A DNA stretch of 64,000 nucleotides from Cocos nucifera. Lineage: Eukaryota; Streptophyta; Magnoliopsida; Arecales; Arecaceae. A program made the position numbers and the translations under genes. Under the pieces are notes generated by a model. The model had not been told where the DNA came from. It made no database searches and was given only the letters and a program-made list of their open reading frames with translations. Positions 21,311-34,495 of this stretch are shown in pieces. The stretch is from positions 1 through 64,000 of the forward strand of contig QRFJ01007096.1 of NCBI GenBank assembly GCA_006176705.1, given 5' to 3'. Each line of letters opens with the position of its first letter. Within the stretch, counting starts at the first letter, position 1.

Positions 21311-21729
21311 TCCATCTAAGAAAAAAGTACATCAATTTATGATTATACATATACAATCAACTTAGTGATCCTACAATCTATCTAAGTCAAATAATTCCAG
21401 CAGCAAGGAAGCAAATAATGACACAGACATGAAAAAAATGCAAACACAAGATATGTAACCTTCATAAGGCTATTAATAAGTATATCATTAATTCATAATA
21501 TAAATTTTTCATCCAAAATATATATAGGCACATCCCAATAACCTAATAGAGGCGTTAACATGCACAAACAAAAAAGGGGTGCCTCAAAAATCTATCTTTT
21601 TAATGGAGATTAAATATGAAGTACAATAATCGAAACATTTGGGTCACTATAAAGAACTTAGTATTACCAACATCAAAATGAACTTCTTAAACCTAACAAA
21701 ATGAAGATTAGCCGTGGTTATAAAAGTGA

Positions 21730-22930
21730 TCAGGCTGGGTTAGAGGTGGAGTTGAACTTGGATCAAAGGTTTGTGGGCCACCTTGTGAGGAGGTGCTTGC
21801 AATAGCTGGAGAAGGCTGAGTACTACCAACCGAAGGGCTACCATGGATGGTAGTCCTAAAGGACTGTTCCATGAAAGATTGATGACCACCTTGTAAGCGG
21901 CTACCATAGGTGGTGGGATATGATAGAAGTCAGTCATTTGTCCCTGGAGCCAAGCTTCTAATAATGGCCGCTTGTAATGCATAAAAAACTATCGATTCAT
22001 CTCATTCTTAAATACCACTTCTACAGCAAGGATGTATTCAGGCATAACATTGAGTAGCCTCTCAAGCTTCATCATGCACTCATCAATAGAATACAGTGCA
22101 GGCCTAGCAAGCTTATACCTCCTAACAATCTTATTGGCAATTTCTAATCTCCTTCTCCCTTAATCCACTAGCTCTAGAAGAGCATCAGTAGACATCCTAG
22201 TCCTACATGCTGTAGGAGTCATGGAGCTTGACCTATACCTCTTTTTGATAGAGGAGGAGGGACATGCATCTATAAAATAATCGGTGGATTGTGTCAAAGC
22301 ATAGGTAGTCGAGCTGGGGGATACATTAGATAGACTCTGTTCAAAAAAAGAGCCAGATACTCGACTACTAGGTTATGAGGATTACCCATCCCTAGCACTC
22401 AAGAACTCTATGTCCATCTAATTTGCCTTATTCTTGGAGATGTCATTGTCAGAAACTCCCTCATGAAGAGTAGATGTGTCTGTGTACCTACCAGTGGCTG
22501 TATTCTTTGAGAAAAGGATGCCAATGTCATCATACACAGGGAAGGGCATATCCTTAATACGAGTATACTCCTTGTTTACCTGTTATTAATATAAATAAAT
22601 AAGTATTGTCATGTGCCGATATGCTTGCTAACTATGATATTAACAACTATCCAACACTCACCAAGATAACCTTCTCCCACATTTGTTCATCTCCAGGGGT
22701 AGAAAGTTTGAGCACAGGGTCCCATCCCTATCTAAATCTATTTGCTAGGTTATAATACAGGTTGAAATTCTTGTTCAGGACCTTCAACCGATTCTTGAGG
22801 TTTCTATAGGTGAAGTTCTTCTTCATTTGCTCATTAAATATATTCGTCATCTTTTTTCAGGTTTCTTAGGATAAAGTACCATTTTGACAATTATCTTGGT
22901 CATCTTCTTGTCTCATTAAGGTAAGCATAA
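21730..22930 (-). pseudogene. MYB/SANT-like protein of the Harbinger element, broken
   Basis: Minus-strand reading shows KKMTNIFNEQMKKNFTY (about 22810-22860), then LKNRLKVLNKNFNLYYNLAN (about 22740-22800) and GDEQMWEKVILVN (about 22665-22705). This is the layout of the MYB/SANT-like DNA-binding domain found beside plant Harbinger transposases and in L10-interacting-type proteins. The middle has KDMPFPVYDDIGILF (about 22505-22555), and the carboxy part KLERLLNVMPEYILAVEV (about 22010-22070) and a Gln/Pro-rich end (21740-21982). Several stops and shifts interrupt it. In active relatives this protein helps the transposase enter the nucleus and bind DNA. Confidence 0.65.
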
Positions 22931-22989
22931 GCAGATTGATAATTATCATAAATATATAAATAAAAATATTAAAATATATTAAATTGATA

Positions 22990-24067
22990 TATATCTAAAG
23001 AATTGATATTTTTATTAATATTTTATAGGAAAGAAGCTCACCAATGCAAAGAGCTCAATTTATGGATTTAAACAAATCGAATTTGACATAAATCAGAGCC
23101 AAAATAAAAAAGATATAAAGATCAAAAGTTTAAATAAAAAAATATAAAATAAATAAAATCGACTGGCTCAGTCCATTGAACTGGTCGGTCTAGCAAAACC
23201 AGCCCAATGCTTGCACTCATGCCAGCTAGCCCACGTCGGCCCAGCGCCGGTGCCCAATAGAGTAGTATCTAGCCCAGCATCTTACAGTAGATGACATCAC
23301 TATGACGTCATTTTTCATGTGGTCCATGGTGGACCGGAATAGTAACTAGTTCACTATGGACCCTTAATGGGTCCACCACCAGAAAACATGGTTTAAGGGG
23401 TATTTTCATCAATTCACTTGACGTGGCATGCATGATCCTACGGCCAAAAAACTCCTGATGGATTGATCCTACAGCCTAGAACCAATCTAGCTTTGATCAA
23501 AGCATAGTGCGGCTGATTTTAGTGGATTTTGATCCGATTAAACTTCATCCAACAATCAGAATTTAATTAAGCACGAGGATTACGATCCAAACTCTAATTT
23601 GAGTATGGCAAGGACTTAAAACTCTCTAATTTTCTTCTATTTAATCCCTCCTATTATGCCAGAAGCCACAGACCCTCCCCTGTGAGGGAAATAAGCTCAG
23701 AGACCTCCCTTTATGGGGGATTAGCCCTTTCTAAGTCCTCCTCTCTCTTTCTTCTCCTCTCCTCTCTCTTCTTTTCTTTCTTCTTTCTTTTTTCTTTTTC
23801 TTTTTTCTTTTCTGGGGAGCTTTGAAGATGCTGGGAGTGAGCAGATCGTCAACCATATCCAACTAAAGATCATAATTCTGGAAAGTAGATGAAGTCTTCT
23901 AGTATGGGTTGTATATTTTTTTTCTTTATCTTTTATAATTTTTTTTATGCAATGAATAGTATATTCTCCTACTCAATCTTAAATTTTATTTTCTATGCAT
24001 GAGATCTTGTATTAACATACTTATTATTGATTAATATCTACATAAGCTATATTTATGGAGATGGGTT
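22990..24067 (+). repeat. Athila-type 5' LTR, left part (split by B2)
   Basis: The stretch leads across the B2 insertion into 34496-35002, which ends at an Athila-type PBS. It has a GC-rich block with TGACATCACTATGACGTCA (about 23288-23306), a TATA-like CTATTTAAT near 23637, and a long pyrimidine tract (23740-23815) typical of a 5' untranslated region. The left edge is uncertain because the partner LTR lies outside the window. Confidence 0.5.
24063..24067. repeat. Left target-site duplication of B2 (GGGTT)
   Basis: Pairs with GGATT at 34491-34495, one mismatch. A diverged second copy of the host sequence at 34614-34627 (GAGATAGATTGTGATC) shows the expected empty site. Confidence 0.75.
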
Positions 24068-26354
24068 TGAAGGAAAAATCCTGATTTCCCGGGGTCAGGT
24101 TCGTTCAGATCTGATTGGATCGAGAGGCGTATTTCAAAAATTTTCTCTTAGATCCTAATTAGATCTGATATTTTCTAGATCTAATTTTATGATTTGATAA
24201 ATAAAAAAATTAAATTAAATTAAATTTAAATTAATTTTATCTTGATTCTGGATAATCTGATTATCCGTTGATGATTGTGCTGAAGCCCTGAGATTCTGGA
24301 TCTAGCCACACAAGTGCCTGGCCTCTACCAGTATCCACTCGAGCTGGATCTGAAGATCTTCTCCTTCTCTTTTTTTACTCCAAAAATCAGATCTGGATCT
24401 AATTTGGAGGATCTTCAAAACTTTTTCTGAAGATCATCCATCGTCTCTGCAGTAGTGCTGCCTTCTTCCTTTTTCGTCAGCCTTTTCTTGCCCGACTCGC
24501 ACTAATCTGAAGCCCAACTGCCTTGGGCATGGAGAGGAGAGAGAGGATTAGAAAGATGGCATGGAAGAGGGAAAGGAGTAGCCTTGGGGCATGGGCTACA
24601 AGGAACTCTTGAAAAAATGGGCGCAGACAGGTCTTTATATTGACCCTGCTGCGCCATACAGTGCCACATCACACCAGCCAATCACGTTGCTTCATTTAAT
24701 TAGATCTAAATCTAATTGATGGGATGATATCACCTGATCTAATCAGATGAGAGATCCATAGATTCATCTTAAGGTGACACCTAAGACTGGTCAAAGTCTA
24801 TAGGTCAGGGTCACCTAGTTTGAATCTAAGAAGCAACTTGGAGTCCCATCCGTATGGGACTCCAGGCATCCCTATCCATGGGCGCATGCCATCCTATGCG
24901 TGCGCCCCCTCCTTTCCAATTTCTATAGAGGGGACACACCCCTATCTGCTCTTCAACGAGTGCATGACACATGAGCAGATGTCCAAAGGTCAAAGGTCAA
25001 TGTTTGACCAAAATCAAAGGACAAGAATTAGCAGGTGACGAAAAATGATAGGTGTTGTCTTAAATTTATCTCATAAATTAAGATAACTCTTTTCTAATCT
25101 GGACAAGCTTTAGTCAGATCAGATAAAGATACCTGAGTGAGCACAAACTCATTTGGCTCAGTCGAGATAATTTTTAATGATAGAAAAAGAAGAATGTTAG
25201 GTTCAATCGTGTGCTAGCACGATTTCCTTGAACCTAATTGAATCTAATTCAAATCAATTAAATTGAGTTAGTTGAATTAATAATATTCAGATCCAAACTT
25301 TTATTTGTGTGATTCAGTTAGGTTCATTTCTGTATGGTAATGGGATATGCCATGATCTCCATCATCGACATCATCGAAACTCCTTTCGATGGATCAAAAC
25401 TCTTCTGATTTAGACAATTAGAATGATCGATCATCTAAATCATTCTAATTGCTTTCAAAATCTACCAGTAACACCAAGTAGTATATGATGGCAACCCATC
25501 AAAATTGAAGATGAACCTCTTGGTGCAGCTATTTGTGTGATTAAGTTCTTCTATCTTGAGCCCCGATCAAATTAGGGTTGAGGTGAACTCGTCAAACCCT
25601 AATTTCTATCATATGATTTAATCATTCGATTTAAGTCCGATGTGAAAACCTTAATAGAAACTCTTTCTATTATTTCACTCTCTACCATGGCCATGGGCTT
25701 ATGGACTTGATTTTCATGATCATCATAGGGTTGCTCCTCATCCATCGAGGTAGATAAATTCTATCTTGGTGCAATCCAATTTCTACAATAAATATGCTAT
25801 AGCCAACATACACCTCAGGATTCTGTATGGCTAGGAGATCGAATTATGGTGTAGTCAAACTATAACACCCTTAAGGTAAACTATCGATGCACTTCAGATC
25901 AAAGAACCAGACACACCACTGCAGTTTTGAGTTAGTCATCGATGAGAAGGTAGACTTTCTTATGACTACTTGAGGTGGTCACGCTCAATGCCCTCGTTCT
26001 CTAATGAGTACCTATACTCTCGCTTCGATGTCTCTACACCGTAGACTCAAGACTCATCTACTATAAAGAAGCGATTGTACACTAACTTTCTAGATCAATC
26101 ACCATCCTCATGATGATCCTACGGCTAGGAGCATTTTATGAGTTAATAATGAAAATTTTTGTCTTAAATTTTCCACTCTTGAAAATAAGAATTATTATTA
26201 TCATTAACTCAAAGGATATATCACAGACACTAAATACATCTATATGATAGAAAATAATCTATTTTATTATTTATAGTTAAAATTATAATTTTGCCCCTAG
26301 AAGTGTATTACAAGTGTCAGCCAATTTTGGCTTCTAGGGCACACATATCTAACA
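24068..26354 (-). repeat. B2 3' LTR
   Basis: TGAAGGAAAAATCC to ATCTAACA. A TATAAAG box on the minus strand is at 24633-24639. Homologous to the B1 and B3 LTRs throughout. Confidence 0.9.
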
Positions 26355-26369
26355 AACTCCCACTTGATC

Positions 26370-27956
26370 TAAAGTCAATTGGCTATAAATCTAAGTTCCA
26401 TCTTCTCAAGGTGGGCTCCGATCTTCTACTGGTCCAATGGCTTTATAAGCGGGTCCATCGTATTATCTGTGGAGTCGACTCTCTTGATCTCGACGTAACC
26501 CTTCTCGAGGTAATCGCGGATGAGGTGATATCGCCGCTTGATGTGCTTGGATTTTTGATGAGACCTCGACTCCTTAGCAAGGGCTATGGTACCATTGTTG
26601 TCGCAGTACAGAGGAAAGGCATCTAATGGCATCACTCCAATCTCCGCGGTAAACTTCTTATACTAGAATACCTTTTTCGTAGCTTTTGATGCCGCGATGT
26701 ATTCTGCTTTCATGGTGGAGTCTGCTATCACTGTCTGCTTGGAACTTTTTCAACTGACAGCTCCACCATTGCACATAAATAGACTCCCAGATGTCGACTT
26801 TCGATCATCTACATCGAACATAAAATCTAAGTCTGTATACCCCTGGACTTAGAGTTCTCCATTGCTAAAGACCAACAACATATCCTTAGTTCTTCTCAAG
26901 TACTTAAGGATACATTTCATAGAAGTCCAGTGTTCTTCACCTGGATTTGACTGATATCTGCTTGTGACACTCACAGCATGGGCTATATCAGGTCGTGTAC
27001 ATAGCATGGCATACATGAGGCTCCCTATTGCAGAAGCATAAGGGATCTTGCTCATGCGTTCTATTTCCTCAGGTGTGCTAGGGCACATCTTCTTGGAAAG
27101 ATGAATACCATGTCTGAAGGGTATTAAACCCCTCTTAGAGTTTTCCATACTAAACCTCTTTAGTACTTCCTCTATGTACATCTTCTGTGAAAGTCCTAGC
27201 ATCCTATTCGGTCTATCCCTATAGACCTTAATTTTAGAATAAAGGATGCTTCTCCTAGGTCTTTCATGGAGAATTCTTTAGATAACCACATTTTGAACTG
27301 TGTCAACATGGGAATATCATTCCCAATAAGGAGGATGTCATCCACGTACAATACGAGGAAGACAACAGCGCTCCCACTGACCTTTTTGAAGATACATGGT
27401 TCCTTCTCATTTTTGATGAAACCAAACATTTTGATCACATCATTAAAATGAGTATTCCAACTCCGAGATGCTTGCTTAAGTCCATATATATGGACCTTTG
27501 CAGCTTGCAAACCTTGTGATCATCATCACTGGATGTGAAACCTAGCGGCTGTTCCATATAGATATCTTCCTCAAGATATCCATTTAAGAATGCCATTTTC
27601 ACATCCATTTGCCATATTTCATAATCAAAATAGGCTGCAATAGGCAAGCAATGTGCGGATGGATTTTAGCATAGCTACTAGGAAAAGGTATCCTGATAGT
27701 CAATGCCTTCACATTGACTATAACCTTTTGCCACTAATCTAGCCTTGAATGTCTCCACATTCCCATCTGCACCAATCTTTCTCTTGAAGATCCATTTACA
27801 CCCAATAGGTACTATACCTTCTGGTGGATCTACCAAGGTCCAGACTTGGTTTGAGTGCATCGAGTCAATTTCTGACTTCATTGCCTCTATTTGCCTCGGA
27901 GTCGATATCTGATATCGCCTCATTATAGGTTTTGGGATCATCACCATGAGCCCCAT
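26370..27956 (-). pseudogene. pol: B2 reverse transcriptase and RNase H, frameshifted
   Basis: RT begins at 27678-27956 (VWTLVDPPEGIVPIGCKWIF, ETFKARLVAKGYSQ), continues at 27435-27647 (QMDVKMAFLNGYLEEDIYME) and 27196-27510 (FLVLYVDDILLIGND), then 26849-27202 (KMYIEEVLKRFSMENSKRGL to RRTKDMLLVF). RNase H is found at 26426-26760 with CDNNGTIALAKE and DSTDNTMDPLIKPL, in which the usual ADPLTKP is altered. Five or more frame changes occur. Catalytic YVDD and QMDV are intact, but the RNase H centre near 26650-26700 is damaged. Confidence 0.85.
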
Positions 27957-29060
27957 TACCTATGAGGAACATTTTCTCTACTTCCTCTGAAATAATACCT
28001 AAGTATCTCTTCAGGGGGATGGAAAACTCCTTTCCGATCTACGAGGTGGAGGAGGTAGTGTTCTTATTGGCTCAACCTGATTTGGTTCCATTTGGTCCTT
28101 AGCTCGTTGCTCTTGTGAGACTTTCTCATCAAGCTTAATCTGCTTTTCCAATGCCGCTATCTTGAATAAACTATTTTTCAAGAAAAATGGCATGTCGACT
28201 CACAATCACATTGTGATCTTCTGGAATGTAGAAATAGTATCCTAATGACTCTTTAGGATATCCTATGAATCGAGCTCTAAAGGACCTAAAGTCTAACTTG
28301 TCCGCTTGTTGTCTTTTGACATGAGCCAGGACAACCCCAAATTCTGAGATGACTCAGACTTGGTTTCTTACCATGCCATATCTCATACGGTGTGGTAGGA
28401 ACGGTTTTAGAAGGAACCCTATTCAGTAAGTATATTGTAGTTAACAAATAGTATCCCCAAAGAAAATCAAGAAGGTCTATGAAGCTCATCATGGATCGGA
28501 CCATATCTAATAGGGTTCCGATTCCTCCATTCTGAAATCTCGTTGAGTTGAGGTGTTCCTGGTGGAGTCCATTGAGAGACTATGCCATTTTCTTTGAGAT
28601 AGTCCAGAAATTCTCGACTAAGGTATTCACCTCCTCGATCTGATCGAAGAACCTTAATGGATTTTTTAATTTGCTTTTCTACTTCATGTCTGAATTCTTT
28701 GAACTTTTCAAAAGCTTCAGACTTATGTCTCATAAGATACACATATCCCATACCTAGATGAATCATCGGTAAAGATTAATGAAGTAGACAAAGTTGCCTC
28801 TAGCTGGCACATCAAATGGGCCGCACACATCAGTATGTACTAGGGCAAGGAGATCTGTGGCCCTTTCCCCATGTCCTACAAAAGAGGAGTTTAGTCATTT
28901 TGCCATTGAAGACAGGATTCACAAATTGGATATGACTCAGAAGTCAACGGACTTAATAGCCCAATTTTTTCCAATTTGTTAACCCTATCTTCTGCTATAT
29001 GACCTAATCTTAGGTGCCATAGATACTTATCATTAGGACTATCCCTAGGATGTTTTGATT
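27957..29060 (-). pseudogene. pol: B2 integrase and linker, frameshifted
   Basis: The HHCC part is at 28891-29060 (HLRLGHIAEDRVNKLEK, CESCLQ). The core at 28467-28766 holds KVLRSDRGGEYL and a third motif altered from GVSERRNRT to EISEWRNRN, followed by a shift. The carboxy part is at 28286-28504 (IWHGKKPSLSHLRIWGC), and the Pro-rich linker at 28011-28193 (RTLPPPPRRSER). The segment with the first catalytic Asp (VHTDVCGP, about 28812-28860) lies in another frame. It was a normal family-B integrase and is no longer functional. Confidence 0.8.
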
Positions 29061-29495
29061 TTATGGCATTCATATTTTGCTCGAAATTAAAAATAGATAC
29101 ATCAACATGTAACTGATAAAGACCATTAATAAGAAAACCACTTGCAATTTTATTTTTTTCATAAATAATGTTACAATGGTCCTTAAGAAAACTAATTACA
29201 TAGCCTTCTAATGCAAGACAAGAAACAGAAATCAAATTTCTACTTACTGCAGGCACATAATAACAGTCTTTTAATATTAGTCTAAACCAGATGATAGTCG
29301 AAGAGGATATGTTCCTACGATCATGACAGCAACTCTTACTCTATTTTTGACGTGCAGGATCATCTCACCATCCCTCAGTCTCCTGCTATCCTCAAGACCT
29401 TGCATAGAAGTGCACAAGTGAGCACTAGAACCAGAGTCAAGCACCCAACTGGATGCAGAAGAAATCGTAAGGTTAGACTCAATAACGAGCATACC
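29061..29495 (-). pseudogene. pol: B2 aspartic protease
   Basis: Frame 29277-29492 has SASSWVLDSGSSAHLCTSMQ with an intact D-S-G active site (about 29390-29450). It continues in 28891-29256 after a small shift with CYYVPAVSRNLISVSCLALE. This is the copia retropepsin that matures Gag-Pol. B2 is the only copy here with the intact D-S-G signature and shows what B1 lost. Confidence 0.85.
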
Positions 29496-30329
29496 ACCAG
29501 AAGGACCTGCCTCCTTCTTCTTTAGGGTGGCCAGGTAAGTAGGATAGTTTCACTTCCAGTGGCCATCATTATTGCAATGGAAACACTTTTCTTTGTCAAC
29601 GATCTTCTTCTTTAGCTTTGTCTTTTTCTTCTTTCCTCCTTCCACCTTCTACTTTTTCACAGACTTCTTCTTCTTTTCAAAAGACTTTCTCTTAGAAGAA
29701 GTTCGTTCCATAGCAAGTATTGAGCCTTTAGAACCTTTCATGGAAAGCTCAGCGGTAACCAGCATGTTCATAAGTTCGGCCAAGGAATTTTGAAGTTTAT
29801 GCATATGGTAGTTTATGATGAACTGCCCATATGCATCAGTTAAGGATTGTAGAATTATATCATTCTGCAGATCCAAGTCCAACCTCACTCCAAGCTTCTC
29901 AAGCTCTTCCATGTCCTTGATCATCATCAGACAATGATCTTGGACTAACTGTCCATCACGCATCTTAGCCTTGAACAATCGTTTAGTGACTTGATACTTG
30001 ACTGCGTTACTCTGTTCACTAAACATCTCCTGTAGGTGAGCCAACATTTGGTGAGTAGTCTTGATATCTTCATGTTGGCACTGAAGTTCATCAGACATCG
30101 AGCCGAACATGTAGTATCTGACCTTATTATCATCGTCTATCCACTTATCTAAAGACGCTCTCTGCTCAGCGAATGGACGAGTTGGTAAGGTGGGAGGGTC
30201 CTAGTCCAATACATGAGTTAACTTCTTAGAATCCAAAATGATTTTGAAGTTCCACAGCCAATCCTTGTAATTTGGTCCGATCAGTCTATGGGTGTCCAAG
30301 ATTCATGCTAGTGGGTTGGATGCAGATAT
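29496..30329 (-). pseudogene. gag: B2 gag, start codon lost
   Basis: The 153-codon frame 29649-30110 covers most of the capsid (MFGSMSDELQCQHEDIKTTH, QMLAHLQEMFSEQSNAVKYQ, HCLMMIKDMEELEKLGV, DAYGQFIINYHMHKLQ). A Lys-rich linker and the knuckle region, with HCNNDGHWK-like residues, follow at about 29530-29600. At the expected start (30327-30329) ATG has become ATA; the amino part (about 30115-30329) is in other frames. The lost start and shifts make it a pseudogene. Confidence 0.8.
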
Positions 30330-30333
30330 TTTT

Positions 30334-31124
30334 CTGTAGAAAGTCAAAATTTTTTGTTAGATACTTGTAATTAAGACTTAACCAATTTATTTAAAAATTT
30401 TTATTTTTAAATAAATTAGCTCTCACTATTTTTTTGGATCCCTACACTTCCTCTATAGAGATGCAAAAATTTTCATGATTACTGATTTCTAGTGGATGGT
30501 GCAGTCCCACCGACTTACTCATCACCTCACCTAATAGTTATTGATGATGGATTAGCCAATGAGTGAACAACTCTTGTTCAATGATTCTCTAATCATGATG
30601 CACCCAATCTTGGTCTCTAATTCATGAATCTCACCGTGTCTGAAATATTGATCCACTCTTTAGTTAAGTCAAACCCACCATTTGCATAGATTGGATTCCT
30701 AATTAAGTCTCTCACCGTATCCAGAATATTGAGCCCAATCCATCCTCCAGCCTGTAGCATCCAATGCCTAATAGATATGGTTGCATCTTTCCAATGCAAT
30801 TGAGTCACTGTAACCAGCCGAGAATAATCAACCCTGGAAAGGACTCGCACATCCATAATGGTGGAAGACCTTAGACTTAATCTTTTCTTAGGAAGATTTG
30901 ATTTAGATTTTATTAAACTAGACTTGACATAGTCATAACCATTATGACTAACCTAGTGGCATGGGTTAGCTCAGATTATTGACCACCTCAGATCAGAACT
31001 GAGTCAACAAACATGATCAAATAAGTGAGATCGGTGGAAGGGATATGCCGTTAACTCGCCAAGAATGCATTCGAGTCGAGTAGCTCCCAATTAAAAACTA
31101 ATCAATCGTATATGCCAAACTTAT
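30334..31124 (-). other. Candidate leader intron of B2 (791 bp)
   Basis: The donor position reads TCTAAG|ATAAGT (31119-31124), a G-to-A loss of the first intron base compared with the other copies. The acceptor GACTTTCTACAG|AAAA precedes the gag start site by 4 nt. No gene inside. Confidence 0.45.
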
Positions 31125-32189
31125 CTTAGACACCAAATTATTGAGTCAGAATCAATCGGGTTAGCCTACAATCCAGATTCTAACCACTAAGCCTAATTAG
31201 GTCTTAGCTTGATCAATCACTCACGTGACTCGATCTTGACCCAGACTTAATCCCATTAGGCTGGTCAATTTAAGCATTGTTGATCCCATCTAACCAACTC
31301 TTGATTCTGTTTGATCAACCGCTAGACCTAATTAAGCTATCCAAGTCCGAACCCAATTTTATGAACATGTCTTAGATCTGAAAATTCTCAATTTTAGACA
31401 TAATATATTTCATATTCTTAATTCTTAATTAAGTTTAGGGTTCAAAAATAAAACATGCAAATACGATCCTAGGATTTCAGGATCTAGGGTTTTGTAGAAA
31501 GTAAGTTTTTAATTTTTGATTAAGGACGAACGCGCAACATCCCTACACATCATAGGAACACCCCATCGAATGGGAGGAGAGGGTCTTTAAGCCCTACTTT
31601 CTTCTTATGACCAGACGGCCAAGGGGAACGTCTTAATCAGAAATACAACTAATCTATAAAAGCTAATTAGATCTAAGCATATATCACATATAAGGAAATT
31701 GATCTAATTAAAACATATTTTGCATACATCTCATGTATCATGCATGCATGTTTTAGATCTAAATTATCTTATAATCATCTAAAAGATTAAATTTAAATTT
31801 GATCTTATCAAATAAAATTTAATCTAAATCTATTTATAGAACTATTCTACAATTAGTCTAAACATGCAACTATCATATCTCATATAAATAAATTAAATTT
31901 AATTTATTTTTTATTTTCAAATTTGATTATAATATTTATAAGATCAGAAAATAATAAATAAATAAATCTTAAAATTATATTTAATCAAATAAAAATTATG
32001 ATTATACTAGACTATACATAGAATAATTCTATTCCTAGTCTAGTGATGTATCTCATATATATTAGATCTAGATTAATTAATTTTAATTTTTTAATTTTTT
32101 AATTTTAGATCTAATCACATCTCATATGATATCTAAAATCATAAATTTATTAGATTAAATTAGATCTAAATAAATTTAATAAGAACCTG
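31125..32189 (-). other. B2 untranslated leader, upstream part
   Basis: AT-rich, colinear with B1 16706-17769. No coding frame seen. Confidence 0.6.
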
Positions 32190-32201
32190 GCTCTGATATC
32201 A
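32190..32201 (-). promoter_or_regulatory. B2 primer-binding site
   Basis: GCTCTGATATCA, the same one-base variant of the tRNA-Met PBS complement as in B1, 2 nt from the LTR. Confidence 0.85.
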
Positions 32202-32203
32202 AT

Positions 32204-34490
32204 TGAAGAAAAAATTTTGATTTTTCGGGATCAGGTTCGTTCAGATCTGATTGGATCGAGAGGCATATTTCAAAAATTTTCTTTTAGATTCTAATTAGAT
32301 ATGACATTTTCTAGATCTAATTTTATGATTTTATTAATAAAAAAATTAAATTAAATTAAATCTAAATTAATTTTATCTTGATTCTGGATAATCTGATTAT
32401 CCGTTGATGATCATGCTGAAGCCTTGAGATTCTGGATCTAGCCACGCAAGCATTTGACCTCTATCGATATCCACTCAGGCTGGATCTAGAGATCTTCTCA
32501 TTCTCTTTCTTACTTCAAAAATTAGATCTGGATCTGATTTGGAGTATCTTCAAAACTTCTTCTAAAGATCATCCATCATCTCTACAATAGTGCTGCCTTC
32601 TTCCTTTTTCGTCAGTCTTTTCTTGCCTGACTCGCACTAATCTGAAGCCCAACTACCTTGGGCATGGAGAGGAGAGAGAGGATCAAAAAGGTGGCATGGA
32701 GGAGGGAGAGGAGCAGCCTTGGGGCATGGGCTAAGAGGAACTCTTGAAAAAATGGGTGCAGATAGATCTTTATATAGACCCTGCTGCGTCATACAGTGCC
32801 ACATCACCCCAGCCAATCACGTTACTTCGTTTAATCAGATCTAAATCTGATTGATGGGATGACATCACTTGATCCAATCAGATGAGAGACCTATAGATTC
32901 GTTCTAAGGTGGTGCCTAAGACTAGTCAAAGTCTATAGGTGAGGGTCACCTAGTTTGAATCCAAGAAGCAACCTGGAGTCCCATCCATATGAGACTCCAG
33001 GCATCCCTATCCATGGATGCACGCCATCCTAGGCATGCACCCTCTTTTTTCTAATTTCTAGAGAGGGGACAAGCCTCTATTTGCTCTCCAATGAGTGCAT
33101 GACACATGGGCAGATGTCCAAGGGTCAAAGGTCAACATTTGACCAAAGTCAAAGGACAAGAACTAGCAGGTGACGAAAAATGGTAGGTGTTATCTTAAAT
33201 TTATCTCATAAATTAAGACAATTCTTTTCTGACCTAGACAAGCTCTAGTTAGATCAGGTAAAGGTACCTAAGTGAGCACAAACTTATTTGGCTTAGTCGA
33301 GATAACTTTTAATGATAGAAAAAGGAGAATGTTAGGTTCAATCGTGTGCTAGCACGATTTTTTTGAACCTAATTGAATCTAATTCAAATCAATTGAACTG
33401 GATTAGTCCAATTGATGATATCCAGATCCAAACCCTTGTTTGTGTGATCTAGTTATGTTTAGTTCTATATGGTAATAAAATATGTCGTGATCTCCATCAT
33501 CGACATCATCGAAACTTCTTTCAATGGATCAAAACTCTTCTGATTCAGACAACTAGAATGATCGATCATCTAAATTATTCTAATTGCTTCTAAAAATCTA
33601 CTAGTGATACCTAGCAGTATATGGTGGCAATCCATCAAAACTGAAGATAAATCTCTTGGTGCAGCTGCTTGTGTGATTAAGTTCTTCTATCTTGAGCTCC
33701 GATCAGATTAGGGTTAAGGTGAACTCGTCAAACCCTAATTTCTATCATATGATTTAATCATTCGATTCAAGTCCGATGTGAAAATCTTAATAGAAACTCT
33801 TTCTATTATTTCACTCTCTGCCATGGCCATGGACTTATGGACTTGATTCTCATGATCATCATAGGGCTACTCCTCATCCACTGAGGTAGATAGATTCCAT
33901 CTTGGTGCAATCCAATTCCTACAATAAATATGCTATAGCCAACATACACCTCAAGGTTCCATATGGCTAGGAGACCAAGTCATGGTGTAGTCAAACTATA
34001 ACACCCTCAAGATGAATTGTCGATGCATCTTAGGTCAAAGAACCAGACACACCACTTTAGCTTCGAGTCAGTCATCGATGAGAAGGTAGACTTTCTTATG
34101 ACTACTCGAGGTGGTCACGCTCAGTGCTCTCATTCTCTAACGAGTACCTGTACTCTCGCTCTGATGTCTCTACACCATAGACTCAAGACTCATCTACTAT
34201 AAAGAAGCGATTGTATACTAACCTTCTGGATCAATCACCATCCTCATGATGATCCTACGGTCATGAGCATTTTATGAGTTAATAATGAAAATTCTTGTCT
34301 TAAATTTTCAACTCTTGAAAATAAGAATTATTATTACCATTAACTCAAAGAATATATCATAGATACTAAATACACCTATGTGATAAAAAATAATCCATTT
34401 TATTATTTATAGTTAAAATTATAATTTTATCCCTAGAAGTGTATTACAAGTATCAGCCAATTCTGGCTTTTAGGGCACACATATCTAATA
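32204..34490 (-). repeat. B2 5' LTR
   Basis: Starts TGAAGAAAAAATTTTG and ends ATCTAATA (CA changed to TA). TATATAAAG on the minus strand at 32768-32776 is the likely promoter core. Confidence 0.9.
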
Positions 34491-34495
34491 GGATT
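34491..34495. repeat. Right target-site duplication of B2 (GGATT)
   Basis: One mismatch to GGGTT at 24063-24067. Confidence 0.7.

Larger units (their letters stand above)
20061..22930 (-). mobile_element. PIF/Harbinger DNA transposon, decayed; left part beyond B1
   Basis: The region carries the two genes typical of plant PIF/Harbinger elements, a DDE transposase and a MYB/SANT-like protein, both on the minus strand with the MYB gene upstream. The transposase is interrupted by B1, so the element continues left of 10057. I could not find terminal inverted repeats or a TTA/TAA duplication; the right end is probably cut near 22930-23050 by the Athila LTR. Confidence 0.7.
24068..34490 (-). mobile_element. 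Ty1/copia LTR retrotransposon, family B copy 2 (B2)
   Basis: The element is 10,423 bp with two LTRs of 2,287 bp each and TSD GGGTT/GGATT. It keeps the full order including the protease that B1 lacks, but the LTRs differ visibly, mostly by C/T and G/A changes, and all coding domains carry frameshifts. It is inserted in the Athila LTR. Confidence 0.92.
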